In this document: piece by piece, positions 36,630-45,880 of the stretch
How positions within the stretch are numbered: the stretch's first letter is position 1
How the letters are laid out: every line of letters starts with the position of its first letter
Program-made: the position numbers and the translations under genes
The notes under the pieces: generated by a model
The model's input: only the letters and a program-made list of their open reading frames with translations
Told to the model about the DNA's origin: nothing
Databases searched by the model: none
Source of the DNA: Candidatus Kryptoniota bacterium
GTDB lineage: Bacteria; Bacteroidota; Ignavibacteria; Kryptoniales; JAKASW01
Direction: 5' to 3'
DNA length: 64,000 bases
NCBI GenBank assembly: GCA_036567965.1
Contig: DATCTN010000018.1
Span: 62,001-126,000, forward strand

Positions 36630-37597
36630 CAGAATTTCTTGAAACGGGAAGCCAATCTGGTTATCAATGTGTTTGCGCGCCAGACCCTAAAGTACGCCGC
36701 AAGTCTCGGTCCGAAGGCCGACTTGAAGAGATTTATTGATGGAGTGTTCGCTCCGCAAAAGTCGACGAAAATTTTTCCCTCGCGTTTTTCTTCATTCAGG
36801 ATATTGTGATAAAGGAGATGCGACGCACCTCGCTCGGCAATCGCATCCGTCCCGCTGACATAGAGGTACATCCCCCGGCCTCGTATAAGAGAGGTCATCG
36901 CAGAAACCACTCTGCCATTCTTGTTCCGGACGCACCGGGTGCGCAGCAATCCTGCCGCATCAAGCCGCTTCAGAAGCGCGAGCAGATTCCCCGCCGATAC
37001 CGGGGGACGCCGGCCGTGCCTTTCGTAACTTAGCTGCTGAAGTGACACGAGCTCATCCACACCGCACATCCCGCCAGCGAGACCGGAATTTTGCGCGCCA
37101 CGCAACACTTCTCTCAAAGATTTTGTATAGCCATCTTCCGTGAAACCGGGAAGATCCATGACGTAAGTGTAATTCGTTACGACCTGGGCGCCGTCCCATT
37201 GAAATGCCCGTATGTCGGATGTGTCAGGCGGGAAGACCATCTGGTAGAAAGCGAAATTGCGTTTCAGATATTCGGCCAGAGCCTGGAGCGCCGTCAGCAC
37301 GTCGTATTCCCTCTTCTGATTCGTCGAGGATTCGAGCGACCTGAAATGGACACCGTCATATGGACGGATGGGCATAAGTTTGACCAGCTTCTGGCTTGCT
37401 CTTCGTCCCACAAAGAGAGCACAAACCGCGACGGTAGAGTCGTTCCTATTAATTGACAGGAGTTCACTCTCCGTAGAGAATGTTTCGCGGTAGGCCGCAA
37501 GAAATTCGGGAAGGGAGAAAGGCGACGAGGGTGGATTGTTGGCAAGAAATTTCGAGTATGCTTCGGCGTCGATCTTTTCTATTTTCAGATCAGCCAT
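36629..37597 (-). CDS. GNAT/FemAB-like acyltransferase (BioF2-like domain)
   Basis: A 322-residue protein with two GNAT-like halves. The start is a family pattern (FLANNPPSSPFSLPEFLAA), and the second half has SYERHGRRPPVSAGNLLALL, VSAMTSLIRGRGMYLYVSG, and INLFKSAFGPRLAAYFRVW, which match FemAB/CelD-type proteins that act in cell-envelope or exopolysaccharide synthesis. Substrate is unknown. Its stop overlaps the flippase start, suggesting a shared role. Confidence 0.85.
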   Translation of the reverse strand: MADLKIEKIDAEAYSKFLANNPPSSPFSLPEFLAAYRETFSTESELLSINRNDSTVAVCALFVGRRASQKLVKLMPIRPYDGVHFRSLESSTNQKREYDVLTALQALAEYLKRNFAFYQMVFPPDTSDIRAFQWDGAQVVTNYTYVMDLPGFTEDGYTKSLREVLRGAQNSGLAGGMCGVDELVSLQQLSYERHGRRPPVSAGNLLALLKRLDAAGLLRTRCVRNKNGRVVSAMTSLIRGRGMYLYVSGTDAIAERGASHLLYHNILNEEKREGKIFVDFCGANTPSINLFKSAFGPRLAAYFRVWRANTLITRLASRFKKF

Positions 37598-37829
37598 CTC
37601 AGGGGAGACAAATTCTAAATTCGAAGAACGAAATCCTAAACAATCTCAAATTTTCAAAAGTCAAAAGACATTATCTCCTTTTATGAATTTCTAATCTCGA
37701 ATTTTGATTTTGTTCGTCCACGACATTTGAATGTCCGGCTGCCGCTTCGATCAAAATGATTCCGTTGGAAAGGAGTCCTTCGGACAAGGCGGCATTTAGA
37801 ATTTAGAAATTAGGATTTAGTATTTGCTC
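37598..37829. other. 232-bp AT-rich intergenic region with dispersed repeat
   Basis: No gene is seen. It carries simple AT-rich motifs (TTCTAAATT, AATTTTGAT) and one copy of the dispersed hairpin repeat described separately, located just after the hslU stop. Confidence 0.6.
37741..37793. repeat. Dispersed hairpin repeat, second copy of the tRNA-fragment insertion type
   Basis: The core ATTCCGTTGGAAAGGAGTC followed by CTTCGGA matches the inner part of the 32.5-kb insertion with few differences. The outer ends GCCGC and GCGGC pair, so the whole stretch can fold into one long imperfect hairpin. Its place 37 bp after hslU would let it act as a transcript end. Confidence 0.7.
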
Positions 37830-39221
37830 TCAGAGTATATACTTGCTCAAATCGCGGTCTTTAACAATCTTGCTGAGACGATCGCTTACCATTTCACGCG
37901 TGATATTCACCAACTTCTGATCTATTTTGTCCGGCACGTCGAACAGAATTTCCTCGAGTAATGTCGTCATTATCGTGTGAAGTCTTCGTGCACCGATATT
38001 TTCCACCTGCTCATTGACTTCAGTGGCGACTCTTGCAATCTCGTGTATCGCATCATCTGTGAACGTTATGTCGACACCTTCGGTGGCAAGAAGAGCGGTG
38101 TACTGTTTTATGAGCGCATTTTCAGGAAGTGTAAGAATCTTGTAAAAATCTTCCTCGTTCAGGCTGTTCAGTTCAACCCGAATAGGAAATCTCCCCTGCA
38201 ATTCGGGGATCAGGTCGGAAGGTTTCGAAGTATGGAACGCTCCGCTCGCTATGAAAAGTATGTGGTCGGTCTTAACCATTCCGTACTTCGTCATCACAGT
38301 CGAGCCTTCCACGATAGGAAGCAGGTCCTTCTGAACGCCCTCCCGCGACACATCAGGACCGTGTGTCTCTCCGCCGGTACTGGCGACCTTGTCAATCTCG
38401 TCGATGAAAACGATGCCGCTGTTTTCGACACGTCTGACGGCTTCCTTTACCACACTATCCATATCGACGAGCTTCTGCGCTTCTTCCTGTTCAAATATTT
38501 TCAATGCCTCCGAGATCGGCACGCGTCTCGTCTTTGTCTTCTTAGGCATGATGTTGCTCAATAGATCCTGGAAGTTAGGTCCGAGATCCTCTGAGCCGAA
38601 CGGACCGAACACCTGCATCATCGGCATTGCGTCGGTATTCACCTGCACTTCCACCGCGCGTGAATCGAGCTCGCCGTTCTGAAGCATCAGTCGGAGTTTC
38701 TCTCGCGTCTGTTTGCGTTCTTCGTCCTCCTCACCGTCGTGTGGACCGTCCGCCTTCAGTTTCTTCGGAGTTTTCATCGGGATGAGCTCGTCGAGGACGC
38801 GCTCTTCCGAAAGTACTTTCGCGCGACCGATGACTTCGGAAGTTTTTTCAGTCTTGACGTTTGCAACTGCTATTTCGGCGAGGTCGCGTATCATCGATTC
38901 GACGTCGCGGCCGACATACCCGACCTCTGTAAACTTCGAAGCTTCGACTTTGACGAACGGCGCGTTGGACAGCCTGGCGAGTCTCCTGGCAATTTCGGTT
39001 TTCCCGACTCCTGTTGGGCCGATAAGTATGATATTATTCGGCATTATTTCTTCGCGCAGGTTTTCCGGGACCTGCTGGCGGCGCCAGCGGTTCCTCAGCG
39101 CGATCGCGACGGATTTTTTCGCGGCATCCTGGCCGATGATGTACTTGTCCAGCTCACGCACGACCTGGCGCGGGGTAAGTTCGTTCTTCACAGGATCTAC
39201 GGGCTTGAGAGCTTTCGGCAT
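37830..39221 (-). CDS. hslU: ATP-dependent protease ATPase subunit HslU
   Basis: The start is placed at an internal ATG ([20 protein letters not shown]) giving 463 residues, because the annotated longest frame runs 28 residues into hslV. It is a full AAA+ unfoldase: [20 protein letters not shown], Walker [10 protein letters not shown], Walker B VFIDEIDK, the sensor [12 protein letters not shown] and the C-terminal DLSKYIL tail that docks into HslV. It unfolds proteins for the HslV chamber. It starts one base after hslV. Confidence 0.96.
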   Translation of the reverse strand: MPKALKPVDPVKNELTPRQVVRELDKYIIGQDAAKKSVAIALRNRWRRQQVPENLREEIMPNNIILIGPTGVGKTEIARRLARLSNAPFVKVEASKFTEVGYVGRDVESMIRDLAEIAVANVKTEKTSEVIGRAKVLSEERVLDELIPMKTPKKLKADGPHDGEEDEERKQTREKLRLMLQNGELDSRAVEVQVNTDAMPMMQVFGPFGSEDLGPNFQDLLSNIMPKKTKTRRVPISEALKIFEQEEAQKLVDMDSVVKEAVRRVENSGIVFIDEIDKVASTGGETHGPDVSREGVQKDLLPIVEGSTVMTKYGMVKTDHILFIASGAFHTSKPSDLIPELQGRFPIRVELNSLNEEDFYKILTLPENALIKQYTALLATEGVDITFTDDAIHEIARVATEVNEQVENIGARRLHTIMTTLLEEILFDVPDKIDQKLVNITREMVSDRLSKIVKDRDLSKYIL

Positions 39222-39222
39222 G

Positions 39223-39753
39223 TCAAATTTCTTCAATCGAAAAATTCTTGTTCGTGTAAATACAGATATCGGAAGCAGCCCCGAGAGATTCAAGGACAAT
39301 TTCACGGGCGGACAGCTTTGTATGTTTGATCAGCACTCTTGCGGCGGACAGCGCGTAATTACCGCCCGACCCTATTGCGACAATCTTGTCATCAGGTTCA
39401 ACGACATCTCCATTTCCGGAGATAAGGAGCGCCGTCTCGTGGTTCATTACGGCAAGGAGTGCTTCGAGTCTGTGAAGGTACTTGTCCATTCGCCAGTCTT
39501 TCGCGAGCTCGACAGCCGCGCGGCTGAGATTCCCGTGATATTGCTGCAGTTTATCCTCGAACCGCTCGAAAAGGGTGAAGGCATCTGCCGACGCGCCCGC
39601 AAAACCGGCTAACACGGCATCATTATATATCTTCCGGACTTTTTTGGAATTGTGTTTCATGACCGCCTGCCCGATCGTTACCTGACCGTCGCTTCCGATC
39701 GCGCACTTCCCGTCCTTTATGATGCCGATTACGGTTGTCGCGTGAATGTCCAT
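39223..39753 (-). CDS. hslV: ATP-dependent protease peptidase subunit HslV
   Basis: The start is placed at [11 protein letters not shown], because the catalytic Thr at the processed N-terminus is expected just there, as in related ClpQ proteins; an earlier ATG would add nine residues. 176 residues. Motifs are [38 protein letters not shown] and [12 protein letters not shown]. It is the proteasome-like chamber working with HslU. The genes are coupled and sit downstream of rpoN. Confidence 0.95.
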   Translation of the reverse strand: MDIHATTVIGIIKDGKCAIGSDGQVTIGQAVMKHNSKKVRKIYNDAVLAGFAGASADAFTLFERFEDKLQQYHGNLSRAAVELAKDWRMDKYLHRLEALLAVMNHETALLISGNGDVVEPDDKIVAIGSGGNYALSAARVLIKHTKLSAREIVLESLGAASDICIYTNKNFSIEEI

Positions 39754-39823
39754 CGTTCTCCTTGATGCGCCCATATTCAATTACCAGGAATAATTATATA
39801 AACCGCCGACCGGATCAACCTGG

Positions 39824-40051
39824 TTAGCCGAACCCACCGGATATTCTTTCGTAAATGCCGAGCATCAGGAGGGCCTCCTTCCAGTCGAGAAGATCGTCCT
39901 CAATCTCTGCGGTCATCGCTTTCCCCGCGATTGATTTGGAGAATTCTTCGTAAGTCACCGAATATTTCTTCGTGTAGTGCGAGACGATGCCTTCATAATG
40001 CTTGATTTTTTCCTGAACGGATATGTGATCAGAGGTATCTGTAATTCCCAT
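39824..40051 (-). CDS. Small hypothetical protein between rpoN and hslV
   Basis: A 75-residue, mostly helical, charged protein (IKHYEGIVSHYTKKYSVTYEEF, MTAEIEDDLLDWKEALLML). It has a clear GGGAGG ribosome site inside the end of rpoN and starts five bases after its stop, so it is very likely translated. The neighbourhood usually carries a ribosome-hibernation factor after rpoN; this is shorter than that and does not match it. Family unknown; it resembles small helical antitoxin-like proteins only superficially. Confidence 0.65.
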   Translation of the reverse strand: MGITDTSDHISVQEKIKHYEGIVSHYTKKYSVTYEEFSKSIAGKAMTAEIEDDLLDWKEALLMLGIYERISGGFG

Positions 40052-40055
40052 TATG

Positions 40056-41507
40056 TCATGCCTCCCGGCGCATTCTGGCGGGGGATATCTTCAACTGCTC
40101 GCGATATTTCGTCACAGTCCGCCGCGCCACCCGGTATCCCTGCTGGTTCAGGAGTTTCGTTATCTTTTCGTCATTAAGCGGTTTATTTTTTTCTTCAGAT
40201 TCTATCATGCTCTTTATCTTGTTCTTGATCTCCCGGGTCGCGACTTCCTCGCCGTCGTTCGTCTTAAGCCCCTCGCTGAAAAGTTCTCTCAGCCGAAAGA
40301 CGCCATAATCGGTCTGCACATATTTCGCGCTGACGACACGGCTGATAGTCGAGATATCGAAACCAGTCCGGTCGGCAATGTCTCTGTATATCAGCGGGTG
40401 AATATTGTCGGGTCCTTCCGTGAAGAAATCGCGCTGAGTCTCTATCAGTGCTTGCATCACCTGCGTCATAGTCTGCCGCCGCTGCAGCAATGCGTTCACG
40501 AACCACTTTGCCGATTCAAGCTTTCGTTTCAGAAAATCCTTCGTTTGAGGATCTGTCTTGTGTCCGCGAGCCTGCTTCATCATGTCGAGGTACCGAGGGC
40601 TAATCCTCACCTGAGGCATGTCGCGCTCGTTAAGGGTCAAGATCAGTTCCCCCTGCTCGTTTTCCGATACTACGAAATCGGGGACGACTACGGTTGTCTC
40701 AAGCGGGACCATGAATCCTTCGCCCGGCTTGGGATTGAGTTTCCTGATGATCGCATCTGCCGTCCTGATCTCCTCGGGGGTAATGTTCAACTTCCGGGCA
40801 AGCTGGTCATACCGGTGATTCGAGTAATCTTCAAAGCCCTCTTCGATTATCCGAAATGCGACGGTGTGCTCCTGAGGATCCGCTTCAGCTCTCGCTCTCA
40901 ACTGGACAAGGAGACACTCCCTCAGATTTCTCGAGCCCACACCGACCGGGTCGAGACTCTGAATTCCCGCTAAAACTTTTTCAGCGTCCTGAATAGTGAG
41001 GCTCATCTGAAAAGCGAGGTTCGTGTCGTCTACAATTTTCTGGAGGTCTTCCCTGAGATATCCGTCGTCGTCTATATCACCTATTATTTCTTCTCCGAGT
41101 CTCTTCTCGTCATTGTTAAAATCGAGGAGCTGGAGCTGCTGGAGAAGATGGTCGTACATTGTGTCGATTGCCGGCGGCGCAAATTCAAACTCTTCATCAT
41201 TATCGGGACGTTTCTTCAGGCGATAGTCGGTTTCATCGTTCCTGAACTCGTCAAGATCGACATCGCTGAATTCGGGTTCATCGATCGGGTCGTCCTGTTT
41301 ATCTTCCGAGTCTTTCAGTTCCGTCTCGGGTTCTTCCGAGAGTTCTTCTGCTTCCTCGAGCTCAAGGACAGGATTCTCATCGAGCTCGGTCCTGAGTCTT
41401 TGCTGCAGGGCAAATATCGGCTGCTGGAGCAAATCATAATAAAGTATCTGCTGGGGCTGGAGCCGAAGCTCCTGGCTCATCCTCTGTGTCTGTCCAAATT
41501 TCAGCAT
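40056..41507 (-). CDS. rpoN: RNA polymerase sigma-54 factor
   Basis: A 483-residue RpoN with all three regions. Region I is glutamine/leucine-rich (QEL...QQILYYDLLQQPIFAL), region II is acidic (residues 50-90, EELSEEPETEL), and region III has the core-binding and DNA-binding parts, ending in the RpoN box ARRTVTKYREQL near residue 465. It directs transcription from -24/-12 promoters with an AAA+ activator. No clear -24/-12 site was found within the window. The gene is followed by the small ORF and hslVU. Confidence 0.96.
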   Translation of the reverse strand: MLKFGQTQRMSQELRLQPQQILYYDLLQQPIFALQQRLRTELDENPVLELEEAEELSEEPETELKDSEDKQDDPIDEPEFSDVDLDEFRNDETDYRLKKRPDNDEEFEFAPPAIDTMYDHLLQQLQLLDFNNDEKRLGEEIIGDIDDDGYLREDLQKIVDDTNLAFQMSLTIQDAEKVLAGIQSLDPVGVGSRNLRECLLVQLRARAEADPQEHTVAFRIIEEGFEDYSNHRYDQLARKLNITPEEIRTADAIIRKLNPKPGEGFMVPLETTVVVPDFVVSENEQGELILTLNERDMPQVRISPRYLDMMKQARGHKTDPQTKDFLKRKLESAKWFVNALLQRRQTMTQVMQALIETQRDFFTEGPDNIHPLIYRDIADRTGFDISTISRVVSAKYVQTDYGVFRLRELFSEGLKTNDGEEVATREIKNKIKSMIESEEKNKPLNDEKITKLLNQQGYRVARRTVTKYREQLKISPARMRREA

Positions 41508-41525
41508 CTCAGTAAAATACTCCCA

Positions 41526-42146
41526 TCACTGTCGTCCCGAAGTCTCCTCGGTCTCCGAGGTAACATGTATTGACTCTTCTATTATCGACTTCCCATACGA
41601 TTTGAGTTTTGCATACCATTCATTTCCATACCGCCGGACGAGCGGTCCCTTCAGGAAATCCACTACACTTGTATTTTCCGCTTCACCTCTTGCTATTGCG
41701 GGCTTGCACTCGAGTATCCGGTGATATCGCAGCGCATCGCCGCCGAACTTATTGACTCGAATCGGGTAGAGGTGACATGAAATCGGCTTCTGAAAGTTCG
41801 TCTTGCCCTCATTGAATGCGCGTTCGATGGCGCACTTAGCAATACCTTTTTCGCGATAAACAAATATGCAATCCTCGTCGTTGACACATGTAGTGGCATA
41901 ATCTCCTTTGACACCTTCGTAGAAACCGACGTGTGATATCCTTTCCCTCTTCTCGTCGCTTAGAAGCGGGAGCACTGAAGGTAGTGTCGCCTCTATGGCC
42001 TCGATTTCAGAATCGAGAAGGGGCGCTCCTCGTCCCCCGGGGAGACTGCAGCACGCGCCGCGACATTTCAGGATATCGCAGGCAAATTTGCGGCCGAGAA
42101 GGCCCGCTTCCACTGCAACATCGTCGACAATTATCAGCTCTTTCAT
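41526..42146 (-). CDS. DUF3109 family cysteine-rich protein
   Basis: A 206-residue member of the DUF3109 group, known mainly in Bacteroidota. Cysteines are arranged as FACDILKCRGACCSLPGG near the N-terminus, TTCVNDEDCIFVY and AKCAIERAF in the middle, and ISCHLYPIRV and ILECKPAIARGE near the C-terminus, like the zinc- or iron-sulfur-type CxxxCxxCC clusters. Function is not known. It lies 19 bp before rpoN in the same run, and after the GroES-like gene. Confidence 0.88.
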   Translation of the reverse strand: MKELIIVDDVAVEAGLLGRKFACDILKCRGACCSLPGGRGAPLLDSEIEAIEATLPSVLPLLSDEKRERISHVGFYEGVKGDYATTCVNDEDCIFVYREKGIAKCAIERAFNEGKTNFQKPISCHLYPIRVNKFGGDALRYHRILECKPAIARGEAENTSVVDFLKGPLVRRYGNEWYAKLKSYGKSIIEESIHVTSETEETSGRQ

Positions 42147-42236
42147 CGCTGATTAAGTTAACAACTGAATGCCTAACTTGAAACAAACGTGGAACGGGAT
42201 TTGATAGCCGGAATTCCTGGAACCGGCAAAATTCTT

Positions 42237-42623
42237 CTAGAGGGCGGATTCCAGGAAATTAGAATGGCGCACAAGCATCAGGATCGACGAATGACCTACG
42301 ATAAAATACTTTTCGCCTTCGTATTCGATTTCGACGGCCTGATCGCGGAGGAAAAGCGCGTAATCGCCCGCCTCAGCTTGAAGGGGGATGTATTTCACCG
42401 GGTCCCGAGGCGAAGTCGACCACGGTTCCTGATCGATGAAGTTCGGGTTGGCGATCGCGAATCCCGGACCGACCTGGACTACAATTCCACCCTGTACCCT
42501 GTCTTTTTCTTTCACACCCGGCGGAAGATATAATCCGTGTTCTGTTTTTTCCTGGTTCTTATCGGGTGATATGAGCACTTTATCACCGACGAGTACAATT
42601 TTCCTGTGGGTTTTGGTGTCCAT
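42237..42623 (-). CDS. GroES-like co-chaperonin, longer than usual
   Basis: The start is placed at MDTKTHRKIVLVGDKVLISP, since a longer frame begins with unlikely residues. 128 residues against about 97 for ordinary GroES. The GroES fold is visible: GDKVLISPDK, the mobile loop region EKTEHGLYLPPGVKEKDRVQGG, and the roof-to-end strand VVQVGPGFAI, then EGEKYFIVGHSSILML. A 25-residue insertion (NPNFIDQEPWSTSP and after) sits in the middle. It is probably a second, specialised GroES; groEL is not in the window. Confidence 0.85.
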   Translation of the reverse strand: MDTKTHRKIVLVGDKVLISPDKNQEKTEHGLYLPPGVKEKDRVQGGIVVQVGPGFAIANPNFIDQEPWSTSPRDPVKYIPLQAEAGDYALFLRDQAVEIEYEGEKYFIVGHSSILMLVRHSNFLESAL

Positions 42624-42668
42624 CGATTCACCGATAATATAAGATGAAACGGGAAGATATGCTTTCAA

Positions 42669-43665
42669 TGCGGAGATAATGAATCTATACTTTGCAAATC
42701 CCCCTTAATCCCCCTTTGGGAAAGGGGGAAAATGTTGGTGCTTTGGGAAAAGAGGAGAGTGTCAGTCCTATGCTGAGGTAGTGGCGCAATGTGGGAGTGA
42801 GCAAATCCCCCTTAGTCCCCCTTTGGGAAAGGGGGAAAGTGGTGGCTTTGAAAGTAGAAAAATGATTATGGTATCGGGAAAAAGAGAAGGGAGGAGTTCA
42901 AACTGTGAGTGAGCAAATCCCCCTTTTGTCCCCCTTTAGGAAAGGGGGAAAGTGTTCGTGCTAGTCCGATGGGTAAAAATGTTACGGAAGAAGTTTAGCA
43001 TAACCGAGAGCAAATCCCCCTTAGTCCCCCTTTGGGAAAGGGGGAAAGTGTGAGGCTTTGAAAATAGAAAATTGCTAATGGATCGGGAAAAAGAGAAAGG
43101 AGGAGTTCAACCTGTGAGTAAGCAAATCCCCCTTTTGTCCCCCTTTGGGAAAGGGGGAAAGTTTTAGCTTTGAAAAAAGAAAATTGCTAATGGTATCGGA
43201 AAAAAGGGAAAGGAGGAGTTCAAACTGTGAGTAAGCAAATCCCCCTTGATCCGCCTTTGGGAAAGGGGGAAAGTGTGAGGCTTTGAAAGTAGAAAAATGA
43301 TTATGGTATCGGGAAAAAGAGAAGGGAGGAGTTCAAACTGTGAGTGAGCAAATCCCCCTTAGTCCCCCTTTGGGAAAGGGGGAAAGTTCTGGCTTTGAAA
43401 AAAGTTAAATGCTTATGGTATCGGGAAAAAGAGAAAGGAGGAGTTCAACCTGTGAGTGTGCAAATCCTCCTTTTGTCCCCATTTGGGAAAGGGGGAAAGT
43501 GTTCGTGCCTTTGGGAAAGGGGGAAAATGCTGTTGCGATGTCTTGAGGATGGATATATGACTCAGGTGCTAAGATAAGCTGAACATATTTGAATCTTACC
43601 CGGATGTTTGCTAGAATTCCGTTGCAGTTGTCAGATTATTCCAAAACCATCAAAATGGAGGCACA
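42669..43665. repeat. Minisatellite of hairpin units (8 copies, about 112-bp period) and flanking spacer
   Basis: The array spans about 42694-43530. Each unit begins GCAAATCCCCCTT and contains CCCCCTTTGGGAAAGGGGG, an 8-bp hairpin with a 3-nt loop, preceded by a second run of C that could pair instead. Unit starts are at 42694, 42801, 42913, 43010, 43122, 43235, 43348 and 43460. Five of the seven inter-unit segments are nearly identical (CTTTGAAAGTAGAAAAATGA type), two differ. A truncated ninth copy lies near 43508. Plus-strand frames inside (for example 43344-43577) are repeat-derived and not genes. No cas genes and no unique spacers, so it is not CRISPR. Confidence 0.93.
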
Positions 43666-44085
43666 ATGAACAAGAAGGTATGGCTGGGGGCCCTGGTGGT
43701 CTTCATAGTCCTTGAGCTCCTCATGATCCTGGTGGATGGCGTATTGCTCGCGAGTACGTACCAGTCTGTCCAGGGCGTTTGGCGTCCCGACATGAACTCC
43801 AAAATCTGGATATACCATGTCATTAATGTCTTCACCGCATTTTTCTTCACGTTTATTTTTTCGAAGGGGTACGAAAAGAAAGGCGTCATGGAAGGAGTGC
43901 GATACGGCTTTTATATCGGAGTCTGGATGAGTGTGGGGATGGCTTACGGAACCTATGCCATGGTCGCGATCCCGTATTCGCTGGCATTACAATGGTTCAT
44001 TTACGGAATAATTGAGTACATCATCGCGGGCGTTGCGCTGTCATATGTTTTCAAGGAGAAATCCGCGCAAGCACCAGCGAAATAA
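43666..44085 (+). CDS. Integral membrane protein, unknown
   Basis: A 139-residue protein with about four helices: VWLGALVVFIVLELLMILVDGVLL, IYHVINVFTAFFFTFIF, RYGFYIGVWMSVGMAYGTY and YGIIEYIIAGVALSYVF. The soluble loop SKGYEKKGVMEG sits on one side. A good GGAGG site precedes the ATG. No family could be named. It is the only plus-strand gene in this stretch and lies after the hairpin array. Confidence 0.75.
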   Translation: MNKKVWLGALVVFIVLELLMILVDGVLLASTYQSVQGVWRPDMNSKIWIYHVINVFTAFFFTFIFSKGYEKKGVMEGVRYGFYIGVWMSVGMAYGTYAMVAIPYSLALQWFIYGIIEYIIAGVALSYVFKEKSAQAPAK

Positions 44086-44093
44086 AATGGGTG

Positions 44094-44118
44094 AGGCGGC
44101 GTCCCCATGGCGCCGCCT
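44094..44118. terminator. Hairpin between convergent genes
   Basis: AGGCGGCG pairs with CGCCGCCT around a 9-nt loop eight bases after the membrane-protein stop. The following TTCATTAAT tail is only weakly T-rich. It lies between this gene and convergent trxB and could end both. Confidence 0.55.
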
Positions 44119-44132
44119 TCATTAATCCTGTT

Positions 44133-45074
44133 TTAGTCCGATTGAAGATGGAGGCTCCCGAGATACTTCTCCGCGTCGATCGCGGCCATGCATCCCGTCC
44201 CGGCCGCTGTAACAGCCTGTCGGTATTTTTTGTCGGCAACATCACCGGCAGCGAAAACTCCGGAGACACTCGTCTCTGTTGAACCATTCCGCGTAATGAC
44301 GTAACCGGCATCATCCATCTTGAGTTGTCCCGCGAATATGGAAGTATTGGGCTGATGGCCGATCGCGACGAACACGCCGTCGCATTTCATTTCTGATCTC
44401 GACCCGTCGACGACATTCTTCAGCACAACACCACGGACGTGTTTCTCCGTAACGCCCAGGATTTCGTCCACAACCGAATTCCACACGAATTTTATTTTCG
44501 GATTGGAGAATGCACGTTCCTGCATGATCTTCGACGCACGCAGGGCATCACGTCTGTGGATGACCGTGACTTTGCTCGCGAACTTCGTAAGGAATGTCGC
44601 TTCTTCCATCGCGGTATCCCCTCCGCCTACAACTATTACTTCACGACCTTTGAAGAAAAATCCGTCGCACGTCGCGCAAGCGGACACGCCGTAACCCATA
44701 AGCGATCTTTCAGATTCGATACCGATTAATTTCGCCGACGCGCCTGTGGAAATTATAATTGAATCGGCCGTATACGTTTCGTTATCTGTTTTAACAATAA
44801 ACGGTCGCTTGGAAAGGTCTACCGATGTCACATCTTTAAAAATAGACTTCGCTCCAAATCTTTCGGCCTGTTTCTTCATTATGTCCATCAGCTCGGGGCC
44901 CATTATTCCGTCTGCAAATCCCGGATAGTTCTCCACCTCTGTTGTGATCGTGAGTTGCCCGCCAGGCTGACTCCCTTCAAATATTACAGGTTCGAGGTTC
45001 GCACGGGCAGTGTAGATAGCTGCGGTGAGACCTGCTGGTCCGGAACCGATTATCACAACCTTCTTATGACTCAT
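44133..45074 (-). CDS. trxB: Thioredoxin-disulfide reductase
   Basis: A 313-residue TrxB of normal length. It has the FAD site [17 protein letters not shown], the redox Cys pair in [10 protein letters not shown] near residue 137, the NADPH site [12 protein letters not shown], and the second FAD motif [15 protein letters not shown]. It keeps thioredoxin reduced using NADPH. Its start overlaps the stop of the HAD gene by four bases (ATGA-like). Confidence 0.96.
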   Translation of the reverse strand: MSHKKVVIIGSGPAGLTAAIYTARANLEPVIFEGSQPGGQLTITTEVENYPGFADGIMGPELMDIMKKQAERFGAKSIFKDVTSVDLSKRPFIVKTDNETYTADSIIISTGASAKLIGIESERSLMGYGVSACATCDGFFFKGREVIVVGGGDTAMEEATFLTKFASKVTVIHRRDALRASKIMQERAFSNPKIKFVWNSVVDEILGVTEKHVRGVVLKNVVDGSRSEMKCDGVFVAIGHQPNTSIFAGQLKMDDAGYVITRNGSTETSVSGVFAAGDVADKKYRQAVTAAGTGCMAAIDAEKYLGSLHLQSD

Positions 45075-45739
45075 ACTTTCTCCTTAGCGTTCACACGAAA
45101 TATTTTCTGTAATTCTCCGTCGGTGAAATCCTTTATGAAGAAATCAGCTTTGCTTAAGACTTTACGAGTTGTGGTCGTCAGGAGCGCCACGCAGGTTGAT
45201 CCGGCCGCTTTAGCGGCAATAACACCGGGGTACGAATCCTCGAACACGACGCAATCTTCGGGTTTCTCCCCGATAAGTGCGGCGGCTTTGAGGAAAACCT
45301 CCGGATCGGGTTTCCCGCGAGAGACGTTATCTGCACAGACTTCAGCGTCGAATACTCCCGACAATGAGAACGCGTCGAGAAATGCGTCGACGTTCTGGCG
45401 AGGCGCAGAAGTGGCCAGCGCGACCTTCCGTCCCTTTTCTTTCAACATATCGATGAATTCGAAAGCACCTTTTACCGGTACCCCGAGTTGAGCGACGGTA
45501 TCTACAAAGTTCGCGTCGATCCGGTCGGAGAGATTTTTCGCTTCTTCAGGAGTAAACTTCCCTTTTCCGAAAACCTGCTCAAGTGTGTCCGCACCTCTCC
45601 TGCCGAAATAAGACTTAAGAAAAGTTTCGTATTCGACATCTCTGCCGAGTTCGTTCAACACTTTTCTCCAACCTGTAAAATGAATTCTTGAACTGTCTAT
45701 CAATACACCGTCTAGATCGAATATGAATCCTGCGTACAC
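45071..45739 (-). CDS. HAD family hydrolase, beta-phosphoglucomutase-like
   Basis: A 222-residue HAD subfamily IA protein. Motif I is [13 protein letters not shown], the cap domain follows (residues 15-85), motif II is ALATSAPR, and motifs III/IV are [12 protein letters not shown] and [18 protein letters not shown]. The substrate is a small sugar phosphate, such as beta-glucose 1-phosphate. It overlaps trxB, but no functional link is evident. Confidence 0.9.
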   Translation of the reverse strand: MYAGFIFDLDGVLIDSSRIHFTGWRKVLNELGRDVEYETFLKSYFGRRGADTLEQVFGKGKFTPEEAKNLSDRIDANFVDTVAQLGVPVKGAFEFIDMLKEKGRKVALATSAPRQNVDAFLDAFSLSGVFDAEVCADNVSRGKPDPEVFLKAAALIGEKPEDCVVFEDSYPGVIAAKAAGSTCVALLTTTTRKVLSKADFFIKDFTDGELQKIFRVNAKEKV

Positions 45740-45880
45740 TAGTTAGTCTCTCCTGATTGATATGAAACCTTACAAATTTGTTCGTTCCGAAAATTAAGAT
45801 AGATAAAATTGGAAAGAGGGACAAAGGCACAAAGGGACAGAGGCGCAGAGGTAAGGAGGCGTGAATGAATGTCGTTGATG

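Noticed and set aside
38713-39612. 299-codon plus-strand gene
   Set aside because: Entirely antisense to hslU and hslV, which are certain.
40053-40973. 306-codon plus-strand gene
   Set aside because: Entirely antisense to rpoN.
42694-43530. CRISPR array
   Set aside because: The spacers between hairpins are mostly the same sequence, units are over 100 bp, and no cas genes are in the window. It is a minisatellite.
43344-43577. 77-codon gene in the hairpin array
   Set aside because: It translates the repeat unit itself (SPLVPLWERGK type), a known kind of false gene.
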